A DNA stretch of 64,000 nt from DATFMP01 sp035266845 (GTDB lineage Bacteria; SAR324; JACQKK01). The first letter of the stretch is position 1. Every line of letters begins with the position of its first letter. The DNA lies in the NCBI GenBank assembly GCA_035266845.1, contig DATFMP010000083.1, positions 54,459-118,458 on the forward strand, written 5' to 3'. Made by a program: the position numbers and the translations under genes. Below are positions 41,916-53,400 of this stretch, in pieces. The notes under the pieces are model-generated. The model saw only the letters and a list, made by a program, of their open reading frames with translations. It did no database searches and was not told the origin of the DNA.

Positions 41916-42530
41916 ATGGGTACCGCGACACATCGCCCCCGGGCCTTGCATCGCGGTCGTCGCACAGCGCTGCGCCGCATGGCGCTCGTGGGTGCGCTGG
42001 CGCTGCTGCTGGCGGGCTGCGGACTGGCGCCGGACAACGAGACCCCCACACCCTTCGGCCCGGGCACCGCGCCCCCCACGGCCGGGACACCCAGCGCCGC
42101 GCAGTCCATTCCCGATCTCACCGGGGGAAGCATCGGCCAGTTCGAATACGACAGCACCTATTTTGCAGCGTATGTCACCTCCACACCAACGCTGGACAAC
42201 CCGCAGTTCGGGTCGCTGTCCACGGCGGCGGGCGACGTGGTGGTGCAACTCAGCGTCATCTTCGGGCGGCCGGATACGCCGTGCCGCTATCAGGCGGCAC
42301 TGGCCGCACGGGACGACGGCTATGCCATCGATGGGGACGGCGCGAAGCGCATCAACGACCAGCAAGTGGAGTTCGCCGAGGTGCTGCTGAACAATGGCAG
42401 CGCCTATTGGCGGCTGGATTGCGCTCAGCCCACGGGAAACGTGGGCGTCCAGGTATGGGGCATCGCCGATGCACCGGACAAGCTGGGGACGGAGCCCGTA
42501 CACCTGTTGCTCAATTCCATCCGTCCCTGA
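41916..42530 (+). CDS. Predicted lipoprotein paired with the Omp85-type barrel
   Basis: A 204-residue protein whose signal ends in ALVGALALLLAGC, a clear lipobox. The start at 41916 gives a long basic N-region; the Met at 41979 would give a compact 183-residue form. A Pro/Thr-rich linker follows, then a beta-rich globular domain (GDVVVQLSVIFGRPDTPCRY, AYWRLDC) with two Cys that may form a disulfide. I do not recognise the domain. It sits directly behind the barrel gene and overlaps the convergent peptidase gene by 20 bp. Confidence 0.7.
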   Translation: MGTATHRPRALHRGRRTALRRMALVGALALLLAGCGLAPDNETPTPFGPGTAPPTAGTPSAAQSIPDLTGGSIGQFEYDSTYFAAYVTSTPTLDNPQFGSLSTAAGDVVVQLSVIFGRPDTPCRYQAALAARDDGYAIDGDGAKRINDQQVEFAEVLLNNGSAYWRLDCAQPTGNVGVQVWGIADAPDKLGTEPVHLLLNSIRP

Positions 42531-43677
42531 GGCGCGGGCTGCCCGGCGGCCCGGATGCGGGCGGTGTATCCGGCGGTGGAGGCGGCGGTACGCCCCGCAC
42601 GAGCGCCTGCAGGCGCTCTTCCAGCTCCCACTGGCGGTAGGCCTTGCGGCGCTGCCACCAGCGGCGCGCCACGGCCAGCAGCAGCAGCGGGATGCCCAGG
42701 CCCCCCAGCAGGCTGCTGGTGGTGATCAGCGTCAGCGTGGAGAAGCGCTGGGAAAGCTGCTGCTGCCAGCGGTGCTCCAGCGTGCCCAGCGGCTGCCCGT
42801 AGGTCTGAAGGAAGGCCTCCTGCGGGGACGCTCCCGCGGCCAAGTGCCGCAGCAGGCGCTGCAGGCCGCCCATGCCATCCTCCCGCAGCAGGAAGCGCAC
42901 GAAGCTCGCCGCCTGGGCATAGGCTAGCGTGCGGGCCCCGTGGCCGTGGGGAAACGACGCGAAAAGCTGCGGCAGGGGGATCAGCCGGCCCAGCACGGCC
43001 AGCGTGGTGAGCTGCGCTTCGTCCAGGTAGTCCAGCTCGTCCGAGACCAGGATGGCCAGGCCCTCGTTCAGCCATAGCGGGATGGGTTGCGCGATGGCCA
43101 TGTCGATGATGCCGTGGGCCAACTCGTGCCGCAGCACGCCCCGCAGGTCCCAGTTCCCGCCCGGCGCCGTGCGTGGCGAGCGCAACACGATGGTGCGCTG
43201 GCCCAGCAGGTACACGCCCAGCGTGCCTTCGGGCGGGGCCCCGCCCAGTAGCGCGTCGAAGCGCCGCACGGTGGGCGCCAGCACGACGCGCAACTCCGCA
43301 TCGGGAAACATGCGCAGGCGCTCCATCACCGCCTGGCGGTCCGTCTCCATCACGGGCCACAGGCGCGCGGCGAGGGCCTCGTCCTGCGGCGCGTATTCGA
43401 AACGCAGGCCCGGCTCCGCCCGCACCCGCCAGTCCGACGCCGGGAGCGCGGCCGCGGCGCTATCCGGCGGCTCCACCGGGGCAGCGGACCGCGATGCGGC
43501 GGCCGGTGGTGGGCCGGCCAGCGCCGGTGCGGTCGTGGCGAGCAGCAACACCACCACCAGCAGCGCTGCCTTGAGGCCCGCCACGGCGACCCACCGCGTG
43601 CGTGGGCGGAGTCCGGGCAGAAGGAGGCATGGAAAGCGAAGACTCATGCGCCGCGGGCCGATTGGGAGATGAAGCAT
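42511..43677 (-). CDS. Membrane-anchored peptidase MA-family (gluzincin) metalloprotease
   Basis: A 388-residue protein (ATG at 43677, or 43647 for 378 residues). An N-terminal signal or anchor (LKAALLVVVLLLATTAPALA) and a Pro/Ala linker precede the protease domain with HELAH in LRHELAHGIID and the downstream glutamate in PLWLNEGLAILV, a gluzincin zinc site. A C-terminal membrane helix (LLGGLGIPLLLLAVA) is followed by a basic, Pro-rich tail. The catalytic domain would face the periplasm. The substrate is unknown. It overlaps the end of the barrel-linked lipoprotein gene on the other strand. Confidence 0.8.
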   Translation of the reverse strand: MLHLPIGPRRMSLRFPCLLLPGLRPRTRWVAVAGLKAALLVVVLLLATTAPALAGPPPAAASRSAAPVEPPDSAAAALPASDWRVRAEPGLRFEYAPQDEALAARLWPVMETDRQAVMERLRMFPDAELRVVLAPTVRRFDALLGGAPPEGTLGVYLLGQRTIVLRSPRTAPGGNWDLRGVLRHELAHGIIDMAIAQPIPLWLNEGLAILVSDELDYLDEAQLTTLAVLGRLIPLPQLFASFPHGHGARTLAYAQAASFVRFLLREDGMGGLQRLLRHLAAGASPQEAFLQTYGQPLGTLEHRWQQQLSQRFSTLTLITTSSLLGGLGIPLLLLAVARRWWQRRKAYRQWELEERLQALVRGVPPPPPPDTPPASGPPGSPRLRDGWN

Positions 43678-43787
43678 CGTCCCATTGTACGGCCAATCGC
43701 GGCGCAGCCCAACAGGCGGCCAGGGGCGGCTGGATGGCGGGGAGCGCTGCCCCGCGGCAGCGGAGGCGAATCCCGCCGGGTGGGAGA

Positions 43788-44870
43788 TTACCGCGCGGCG
43801 GTGTTCATGCCGATGGCGTCCATCTCGCGGGAGGCCTTGCGGCCGGCGGAGGTATCCGGGAAGCGCTCGGCCAGCACGCCGAAGAACAGGCGCGCGCGCC
43901 GCTGGTCGCCCCGTTGGGCGTAGAGCTGGCCCAGGCGATAGATGGCGTCGGGCGTCTTGTAGCCTTCAAGCGTGCTGCGGTGCTCGTAATCGCGCAGCAC
44001 GTCGCGGTAGGCGGCTTCGGCCTCCGCGGGGCGCTTTTCGGCGCGGTAGGCCTCGGCGATCCAGAACTGCGCGTTGTCGCTGTAGATGTCGTCCGGGAAG
44101 CGCTGGAGGAAGTTCTTGAACACAATGATGGACTGGTCGTAATCCTTGCGCGCGAACAGGTCGAAGCCCTTCTCATAGAGGGGCTTGGCCTCCTGGTGCG
44201 CAGTGAGGTGCCGCGGGTTCTGCGGGGGCAGCAGGTCGGGATCCTCCGCGGCCGCCTCCTGCGCGGTGGCCGGGGAGCGCATGGCGACCGGCGTGGCCTC
44301 CACTGCGTTGGGATTGGCGCGCATCACGGCCGGCGTGGGCTGGGCCGCGGTGGGCATCGCCATGGACGTGGTCCGGGCTGCAGCGGCCGGCTGACTCGCC
44401 TTCGCCGAGGCGGAGGCCGTCGCGGCGTGGGCCTTGCTGACGGCCGGGGCGGTGCTTGCGTGCGCCGTGGGCGTGGGCCGGGTCGGCCGGGCCTGCGGCT
44501 GGGCGGGTGCGGCGCTCAGGGCCGGGCGGTTGCCCAGGTCTGCCGTAATGGTCTTGGAGAGCGTCAGCGAGACCGACTGTTCGAGCAGGTCGAAGTTCTT
44601 GGTCATGGACTCGCGGTAGCGCCGCTGCTCTTCCTGGGTCTGCGCCAGCGTGTGCTGCAGGTCCTGCATGCGGTTCTGCATGGCGGCCTGCTGATCGCGC
44701 AACTGCGCGTTCTCCTTGCGCAGGCTCTCCACGTCGGATGCGATGCCGGAGGCCTTGGCCTGTCCGCGGGCGGCCCCTTCGGGAGCCCGGCCGCGTCCGA
44801 TGGAGCAGCCGGCGGCCAGCAGGGTCAGGGCGCACAGGGCGGTGATCGCACGCAGGGTCGTTGCCGTCAT
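43788..44870 (-). CDS. YbgF/CpoB-like TPR lipoprotein with coiled coil
   Basis: A 360-residue lipoprotein: signal MTATTLRAITALCALTLLAAGC with lipobox, then a coiled coil (DVESLRKENAQLRDQQAAM, residues about 45-100), a long Ala/Pro/Thr linker (about 120-230), and C-terminal TPRs (FDLFARKDYDQSIIVFKNFLQRFPDD, AYRAEKRPAEAEAAYRDVLRDY). The layout matches CpoB/YbgF, which coordinates peptidoglycan synthesis with Tol-Pal, but no tol or pal genes are adjacent. The start at 44870 has AAGGA at seven bases. The upstream gap 44871-45219 shows no gene. Confidence 0.8.
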   Translation of the reverse strand: MTATTLRAITALCALTLLAAGCSIGRGRAPEGAARGQAKASGIASDVESLRKENAQLRDQQAAMQNRMQDLQHTLAQTQEEQRRYRESMTKNFDLLEQSVSLTLSKTITADLGNRPALSAAPAQPQARPTRPTPTAHASTAPAVSKAHAATASASAKASQPAAAARTTSMAMPTAAQPTPAVMRANPNAVEATPVAMRSPATAQEAAAEDPDLLPPQNPRHLTAHQEAKPLYEKGFDLFARKDYDQSIIVFKNFLQRFPDDIYSDNAQFWIAEAYRAEKRPAEAEAAYRDVLRDYEHRSTLEGYKTPDAIYRLGQLYAQRGDQRRARLFFGVLAERFPDTSAGRKASREMDAIGMNTAAR

Positions 44871-45219
44871 CGCAGGTCCTTGTCGTCGAGAGGTGCAGTT
44901 AGGGGTGGCGGCGCAGAGCGCTCCGCACTCCTTCTGACAAGCAATTTGCGCGCCGCTCCGGAGAAGCGCGTGCGAGCCCCCAACGCCGCGCCCCACGGAC
45001 GCTGCGAGCACTGCCCGCGAGCCAGTTCGTGTCCCGCCGCGGGCGCCATCCACGGCGGTGCGGATTTGACAATCAGCCCGGGGTTCGTGTTTCGTGCGAA
45101 GTTGTCGGTGCTGCCCGCTCCGCGACGGCTCCCGCGGACCGCAGTGCCCAGCCCTTCACCTTCCCCTCTGGAGCCCGACGCCGGCGGCCCATCAGGCGGC
45201 CCACGCATCCTGGATACAC
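44871..45219. other. Divergent gap between the YbgF-like and AraC genes
   Basis: This 349-bp gap holds no repeat or gene that I can support. An AAGGA ribosome site for the YbgF-like gene lies at its left edge. No convincing promoter pair is seen; CAATTTGCG near 44941 is the only less GC-rich patch. Confidence 0.35.
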
Positions 45220-46227
45220 ATGGACGTGTTGAGCGATCTTCTGCTGCACCTGAACCTTGCCTGCGAACTGCTGCCGCTGCCGCGCTGCTTTGCCCCCTGG
45301 GGATTGGAGCAGGGGCCCAGCCCGGAGGCGGTGTTCTATCTAATCCTGGGCGGGGTGGCCTGTCTGAGCGTGCGAGGGCAACCCCAACCGATCGAGCTGC
45401 ACACCGGGGACTTCGTGCTGCTGCCCCACGGCGATGCGCACAGCCTGTCCGATGCGCCGGAGAGTCCGCGGCAATCCGCCGAGGCGCTGCTGGCGGACCG
45501 GACGCCGGAAGCTGTGGCGGAGATGCGCCTGGGCGGCGACGGTCGCGAGACCCTGCTCATCACGGGCCGCTATCGCTTCTCGCGCCACGGGGTGCACCCG
45601 CTGCTCTCGCAACTGCCGCCCGTGCTGCACGTGAGCTGCGGCGAGGGTTGGCGCGCCATGCCGCTGGAGCACGGCGTGCAGTTGCTCTCCGCCGAGCTGG
45701 CCTCGGCGCGGCCGGGTTCGCGGGAGATCGTGGAGCGGCTGCTGGAGGTGCTGTTCCTGCAGGCGGTGCGGGGCACAATCGAGGATGGCCGCGGAGCCTG
45801 CGCGGGGTGGCTGCGGGCGCTGGGCGACGAGCGCATCGCGCGGGCGCTGGGTTGCATCCACGGCGAGCCCGCGCGGGCCTGGAGCACCGCCTCGCTGGCC
45901 GAGCACGTGGGCATGTCGCGCACGGCCTTCGCCGCCCAGTTCACGGCCATGGTGGGCGAGCCGCCCCCGAATTACCTTACGCGCTGGCGCATCCAGGCGT
46001 CGCTGCAAATGCTGCGCGCCCCCCGGCGCCCGCTGGGCGAGGTGGCGCGGGCGGTGGGCTATCCCTCCACGGCGGCCTTCACCCGCATCTTCAAGCGCAT
46101 GGTGGGCATGCCGCCGGCACAGTACCGTCGTGTCGCGTTGCAGGGCCAGGAGCCGCAACTGAATGCGCATCGGCGCCCGGGCAGCCAACCGCCCGCCTTC
46201 GCGACGGCGCGTTCCCGCTCCGCCTGA
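45220..46227 (+). CDS. AraC-family transcriptional regulator, cupin-6 type
   Basis: A 335-residue regulator. The N-terminal half is an AraC-type cupin sensor (VFYLILGGVACLSV, HTGDFVLLPHGDAHSL, and the HPLLSQLPPVLHV segment) as in the cupin_6 group. The C-terminal HTH pair is WSTASLAEHVGMSRTAFAAQF and RRPLGEVARAVGYPSTAAFTRIFKRMVGMPP (long). The closest well-known group responds to small hydrophobic or redox-active inducers. The start at 45220 (MDVLSDLLLHLNLACEL) fits the family. It is not next to an obvious target; the divergent neighbour is the YbgF-like gene. Confidence 0.85.
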   Translation: MDVLSDLLLHLNLACELLPLPRCFAPWGLEQGPSPEAVFYLILGGVACLSVRGQPQPIELHTGDFVLLPHGDAHSLSDAPESPRQSAEALLADRTPEAVAEMRLGGDGRETLLITGRYRFSRHGVHPLLSQLPPVLHVSCGEGWRAMPLEHGVQLLSAELASARPGSREIVERLLEVLFLQAVRGTIEDGRGACAGWLRALGDERIARALGCIHGEPARAWSTASLAEHVGMSRTAFAAQFTAMVGEPPPNYLTRWRIQASLQMLRAPRRPLGEVARAVGYPSTAAFTRIFKRMVGMPPAQYRRVALQGQEPQLNAHRRPGSQPPAFATARSRSA

Positions 46228-46244
46228 GGTGGCTGGGCCGCTCA

Positions 46245-46400
46245 GGAACCACGACAAATCCAATGCGGGGGCCGAGGGCCCCCGCACCCCCCGTACGGAC
46301 TCTGGCCAAGGCAAGCGCGGACTTGCCCGCACTCAGGGTCCAAAGAGCCCGGCTCCCTGGTGGGGCCATGAGGGCAACGCCCCCATGGCCGAGGTCTTTT
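46245..46400. repeat. Interspersed repeat family B, copy 3
   Basis: Blocks in the same order as at 35638: AATGCGGGGGCCGAGGGCCC followed by CCGCACCCCCC, a degenerate spacer with GGACTCTGGCCAAGGC, then AGCCCGGCTCCCTGGTGGGG and GGGCAACGCCCCCATG. The copy lies between the AraC and nhaD 3' ends, which converge on it. Confidence 0.65.
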
Positions 46401-46449
46401 CTTGAATGCAGCGTCGTCGCGAGCGGGCGCCGGGGCGCCCGCCGGGGCA

Positions 46450-47883
46450 TCAGAAGAAGATCAGCGTGACCAGCACGAACACCGGGAACAGCACGAGCAT
46501 CGAGTAGGCCATGTAGCCGAAGAAGCTCGGCATGCGGATGCCGCTGCCCTCCGCGATGGCCTTGACCATGAAGTTGGGGCCGTTGCCGATGTACGTCATT
46601 GCACCCATGAACACGGAGCCGGCCGAGATGCCCTCCAGGATCTGGATGGATGCGACAGAGTGCGTGGTCATGTCCACGGCGTGCTGAATGCCCAGCGAGC
46701 CCATGCCCGTGGCCAGGAAGGTCAGGTAGGTGGGGGCGTTGTCCAGGAACGACGAGAGCAGCCCCGAGGCCCAGAAGTAGCTGGCGCCACCGCTGAGACC
46801 CAGTTCGCCGCCGCGGGCATTGAGCAGCATCAGGGCGGGGATCATGCAGGTGAAGATGCCGATGAAGAGGTAGGCCACCTCCTTGATCGGCCCGAAGTTG
46901 AAGTTATTGGCCTGGCGCACCACCCGCGGCGTGATGGCCACGGAAATCAGGGCCAGCACCACCTGCCCGCCGTCGCGCAGCAGCGAGGTGCCGTCAATCA
47001 CGCCCAGGCTGCCGATGGGGATGCCCCAGTCGATGTGCAGCACGCCGCTCGTGATCACCAACGCCACCACGCCCAGCAGCAGCACGAAGTTCCACGCGCC
47101 CTGCACACGGATCGGCGCGCCGCCGCCCGTCGGCTTGGCCAGGCCCTCCCTGCGGGCCAGGTGGGAATCCATGAAGTAGAACACCACCAGCACCACGCCG
47201 ATGGCGAACATCCAGTGCGGGGTCAGCTTCAGCGTCCACTCGAACGGGATGCCCTGCAGGAAGCCCAGAAACAGCGGCGGATCGCCGATGGGCGTCAGCG
47301 CCCCCCCGATGTTGCACACCAGGAAGATGAAGAACAGCACCACATGCGACTGGTACTCGCGGCCGGAGTTGGCGCGGATCAGCGGGCGTACCAGCAGCAT
47401 CGCCGCGCCCGTGGTGCCGATCAGGCTGGCCAGCATGGCCCCGATCAGGATGATCGTGGAGTTGACCAGCGGTGTGGCCTTCAGGTCGCCCGAGATGTAG
47501 ATGCCACCCGAGATGACGAACAGCGAGCCCAGCAGAATGATGAACGCGACGTACTCCTCGTAAGTCGAGAAGAAGCGCTCGCCGAAGGCCGCCCCGAAGC
47601 CGACGTCCGACGGCACGGAGAAATACATCAGCACCACCGCCACCACGAGCCATGCCGCGCTCACCTTGGGGTAATGGTGCTCCCAGAAGTGGTTTGCGAA
47701 CAGCGGGAACAGGGCGATGGAGAGCAGGATGCCGATGAAGGGCAGGATGGTCCACACGGGCGGAATATAGGCCACTGTGGCGCCGTGACCCATGCCCTCC
47801 GCCGCCATGGCCGGCACGGCCAGGAACAGCAGGGCGAGCGTCAGCAGAATGCGTCGGTGCAGGCGTCGTTGGGTGGTGCGCAT
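46450..47883 (-). CDS. nhaD: NhaD-type sodium:proton antiporter
   Basis: A 477-residue membrane protein of the ion transporter superfamily. It has an N-terminal signal-like helix (LLTLALLFLAVPAMA) and about 11-12 further helices. Conserved pieces include LIGTTGAAMLLVRPLIRAN, NIGGALTPIGDPPLFLGFLQGIPF and SSFLDNAPTYLTFLA, which carry the polar residues of the NhaD transport site. It exports sodium (or lithium) for protons. It would support growth in saline or alkaline water. It is a single gene; the 596-bp region upstream shows TTGCCG and TAATAG boxes on the minus strand near 48104-48132 that could be its promoter. Confidence 0.88.
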   Translation of the reverse strand: MRTTQRRLHRRILLTLALLFLAVPAMAAEGMGHGATVAYIPPVWTILPFIGILLSIALFPLFANHFWEHHYPKVSAAWLVVAVVLMYFSVPSDVGFGAAFGERFFSTYEEYVAFIILLGSLFVISGGIYISGDLKATPLVNSTIILIGAMLASLIGTTGAAMLLVRPLIRANSGREYQSHVVLFFIFLVCNIGGALTPIGDPPLFLGFLQGIPFEWTLKLTPHWMFAIGVVLVVFYFMDSHLARREGLAKPTGGGAPIRVQGAWNFVLLLGVVALVITSGVLHIDWGIPIGSLGVIDGTSLLRDGGQVVLALISVAITPRVVRQANNFNFGPIKEVAYLFIGIFTCMIPALMLLNARGGELGLSGGASYFWASGLLSSFLDNAPTYLTFLATGMGSLGIQHAVDMTTHSVASIQILEGISAGSVFMGAMTYIGNGPNFMVKAIAEGSGIRMPSFFGYMAYSMLVLFPVFVLVTLIFF

Positions 47884-48479
47884 CGTGGCTCCGGTGGGGT
47901 GTCCTGGCCGCGGATGACCGGCCGCAGTCCGAGCGCGCGGGGCAGGAGGCTGCGGTGTCCTCGGGTAGCCGGGTTGGCTGGCAGGCGTCCCGTGCCCTTC
48001 TCGTGGTTGGTATGTGGATCGGCGCCCGGCTGGGAGTCACACGAGGGCTGCCCCCTTTCAACCGCCGCGCCAGTCCGCGTGGCGGCGCCTCCTGCGCCGC
48101 GCTGACTATTACTATAAAGCCGTGGCGTCGGCAACCGGCAGCACAAGGCACGCGCCGCGACCGGGGGCCTTTTGCGAGGCCTTGGCCAGAGGCGGCGCGA
48201 GCCAGCCATCCGCCGCGCGTGGCTCTGTCCACCGTGGGCAATGCGCCCGCCGGCTCCGTGCCGTTGCCGACAACCGATTCGCTATCTAAACGGCGGACGG
48301 GCCGGAAGGTTCGCTACGCGCGGCGCAGCAGGGACTTCGCGTCTGGATGGGAGGTGCGGTGCCCCGGGCTGTGGGGTCAGTCACGGAACCATGGAAAAGA
48401 GGCGGGGGCGGCCGGCCCCCGCAGCTGACCAATGGGCGCCGGGGAGTTGGTCCGTTGGCGTCCGTTTCCCGCTCAGCGA
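47884..48479. other. Long gene-free region with a fragment of repeat family B
   Basis: No supported gene in these 596 bp. The AT-rich patch at 48105-48120 may hold the nhaD promoter (minus strand). At 48382-48424, GGAACCATGGAAAAGAGGCG leads into GCGGGGGC (48402-48409), a 5-nt loop and GCCCCCGC (48415-48422). This matches the first hairpin of repeat family B (GGAACCACGAC... before GCGGGGGCC at 46247) and is probably a truncated copy. It would act at the 3' end of the SPW gene transcript. Confidence 0.5.
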
Positions 48480-48830
48480 CTAGTGGGTCGCTTGAGGGAT
48501 GCGCATGCGTGGCAGGAATGTCCATGCGGCGAAGAGCGCAATGACCGCGCCCAGGGCCCAACTGTTCCAGGCCGCATTGGTGATCTCGCTGTAGCCCATT
48601 GCCCAGGGGGCGAGGAACAGCAACACGCCCAGCACCAGGCTTGCCCACTCGGGCAGGCGCCGGCGCGGCTGGTACAAGGCCCATGCGGATACGGCCATCA
48701 CGAGGATGCCCAGCACCACCGCCGTCCAGACGGCACTCATGCTGGCGGAAAAGCCCAGTACCCAGGGCGAGATCAGCACCCAGAAACCGAGAACGATGTT
48801 GGTCCAGTCGAACATCTTCTTGTCGAGCAT
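48480..48830 (-). CDS. SPW-repeat family small membrane protein
   Basis: A 116-residue integral membrane protein with four helices arranged as two SPW repeats: LISPWVLGFS near residue 20 and LAPWAMGYS near residue 80. The ATG at 48830 has a textbook GGAAGGAG ribosome site. The function of SPW proteins is unknown. It stands alone, divergent from secA across a 526-bp gap. Confidence 0.85.
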   Translation of the reverse strand: MLDKKMFDWTNIVLGFWVLISPWVLGFSASMSAVWTAVVLGILVMAVSAWALYQPRRRLPEWASLVLGVLLFLAPWAMGYSEITNAAWNSWALGAVIALFAAWTFLPRMRIPQATH

Positions 48831-49356
48831 GGCGAACTCCTTCCAGTCGGTGTGAAGTTCAGCGGCACCCGGGGGCGCCCGCCTCATCACCGTCGGCCGC
48901 CGTGGCCGCGAGATCTGCCTTCGCGTGCCGCGGCCGCACCGCCGGGACGAGGTGTCGAGCCCTCACCCGGCGCCGCCGCCACTCGACTCGGGTGGCTAAT
49001 CTTCATTGTGGGATCGCGGGGCCGTTTGGTCAATGTTGTCAGCGAGCTATCGTTTTCTGTCGGGGCGGCGAATAGTGAGCCGGTTGAGGCGCCCGACGGT
49101 TGCGGGACAGGCGGTTTGGGTCGAACGGGAGGAGCCTGGAGCGGGTCAGAATGAGACGCGGCCCGCATGTGCGTCTGCTTGACGCCATGAGAAAAATAGG
49201 GCGCAATAATAGTTGGTGCCCCGGTCTGCGGGGGCGTGGGGTGAGCCCTCGCCCGAAGCGCGGAGGTCCTCAAATGAACCCCGCGGCGCCTGCGTGCTCG
49301 CGAGTCCGGATCTTCAGCCCAGCGCAGCCGGTCCGTCCACCCAACCCAGGCAGGTG
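48831..49356. other. Long leader region upstream of secA
   Basis: This 526-bp divergent gap contains no supported gene. TTGACG (49179-49184) is a good -35 match, and AT-rich AATAAT (49205-49210) follows at a wider than usual 20-bp spacing; together they are the best promoter candidate for secA. An inverted or repeated element is not evident. Confidence 0.35.
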
Positions 49357-52032
<2,676 letters not shown>

Positions 52033-52090
52033 CAGCGGGCCCTGGCATGCGCCGGGTGCGACGCCACTTGCCAGACCCCCCGCAGATTCG

Positions 52091-52108
52091 CTAAACTACA
52101 CTGTTTAG
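52091..52108. promoter_or_regulatory. Hairpin/palindrome with TACACT box upstream of rpsB
   Basis: CTAAAC (52091-52096) and GTTTAG (52103-52108) flank TACACT. This is the only AT-rich spot in the 339-bp secA-rpsB gap (52033-52371). It could be the rpsB promoter -10 region or a weak secA terminator. Downstream, a leader of about 260 nt contains short hairpins such as GAGCGC/GCGCTC near 52218-52234, compatible with S2 autoregulation, which is known for rpsB leaders; that is inference. Confidence 0.4.
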
Positions 52109-52371
52109 AGCAGGCTCGACTGTGGGACGGGGTCGCCCGTCCGCGCCAGGGCCATCGTACCGCAGCATCACCACGGTCCCACGGCGCCCGATAGCGGGCG
52201 GCAGGGGCCCTTAGACGGGAGCGCGCACGGCGCTCCAAGGGAAAAGGTCGTCCGCCGCGAGCATCCCGCGTCCGTCCCGGGCGCGCAGGAACGTGGCAAG
52301 GGACGGCCTGCGCCAGCAATGCAGGCGTTGTGACCCGCACCGCGCCTCCGCAATCGAGGAGTTGAGAGCAC

Positions 52372-53355
52372 ATGGCAGTCGTGTCGATGAAGCAGTTCAT
52401 CGAGGCCGGCGTCCACTACGGACACCAGACGCGTCGGTGGAACCCGAAGATGAAGCCGTACATCTTCGGCACCAAGCATGGCATCCACATCATCGATCTG
52501 CAGAAGAGTCTGCGGATGCTGAAGGAGGCCTACGAGTTCGTGCGCGACCTTTCGGCGCGCGGCGAGCCGGTGCTGTTCGTGGGCACCAAGCCCCAGGCGC
52601 GGGAAGTGATCAAGGACGAGGCGGTGCGCTCGGGCAGCTTCTACATCAACGAGCGCTGGCTGGGCGGCCTGCTGACCAACTTCAACACGGTCAAGCAATC
52701 CATTGCCCAGCTCAAGAAGATGGAGGAGCAGCGCGGCGAGAGTGGTCTCTACGAGGGCATCATCAAGAAAGAGGCCATGAAGCTGGAGAAGAGGCGCGTC
52801 AAGCTGGAGAAGGCCCTGGGGGGCATCAAGGAGATGCGCAAGCTGCCGGGTGCCATCTACATCATCGACTGCAAGAAGGAGCGCATCGCGGTGCAGGAGG
52901 CGCAGAAGCTGGGCGTGCCCATCGTGGCGGTGGTGGATACCAACTGCGATCCGGATCAGATCGACAAGGTGATTCCAGGCAACGACGACGCCATCCGCGC
53001 GATTCAGCTCTTCACGGCCACGATGGCCAACGCAGTGGCCGAGGGGCGTGCCATCTACGACGCCCAGGCCAAGACGGTGGACGAGGAGCGGCCGGCCAAA
53101 CCGGCGCGCGGCCGCGGCCCCCGCACGCCTCGCGCCAAGGCCCCGGAGGCTGCCGAAGCCAAAGCGGAAACCAAGCCGGAAGCCGCGACCCCTGCCGCCG
53201 AGCCTGCTGCTGCTGCGGCCGTTGAGTCAGTCGCGGCACCGGAGGCCGCTCCCGCCGCTGCGGCGGATGCGGGTGCCAAGGCCGAGCCGGAAGCCAAGCC
53301 GGCCCCCGAAGCGGCCCCCGAGGCTGCCGGCGGCGACACCCCGACCACCAACTAG
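52372..53355 (+). CDS. rpsB: Ribosomal protein S2 with long Ala/Pro/Glu-rich tail
   Basis: A 327-residue S2. The S2 core (1-235) is complete: MKQFIEAGVHYGHQTRRWNPKM, GTKHGIHIIDLQKSL, NERWLGGLLTNFNTV, and PGAIYIIDCKKERIAVQEA. After about residue 245 comes a low-complexity tail of some 80 residues made of Ala, Pro, Glu and Lys, absent from E. coli S2 (241 residues). The tail is in frame with the core, so it is a real extension. It is first in the rpsB-tsf-pyrH-frr cluster; tsf follows 45 bp later. Confidence 0.96.
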   Translation: MAVVSMKQFIEAGVHYGHQTRRWNPKMKPYIFGTKHGIHIIDLQKSLRMLKEAYEFVRDLSARGEPVLFVGTKPQAREVIKDEAVRSGSFYINERWLGGLLTNFNTVKQSIAQLKKMEEQRGESGLYEGIIKKEAMKLEKRRVKLEKALGGIKEMRKLPGAIYIIDCKKERIAVQEAQKLGVPIVAVVDTNCDPDQIDKVIPGNDDAIRAIQLFTATMANAVAEGRAIYDAQAKTVDEERPAKPARGRGPRTPRAKAPEAAEAKAETKPEAATPAAEPAAAAAVESVAAPEAAPAAAADAGAKAEPEAKPAPEAAPEAAGGDTPTTN

Positions 53356-53400
53356 CGTACACCGACCGACGCATCCGCGAGCTGAGGAGTCCGTATCGAC

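Noticed and set aside
35638..46400. CRISPR array
   Set aside because: The repeats are far apart, differ in length and orientation and lack regular spacers; no cas gene is present.
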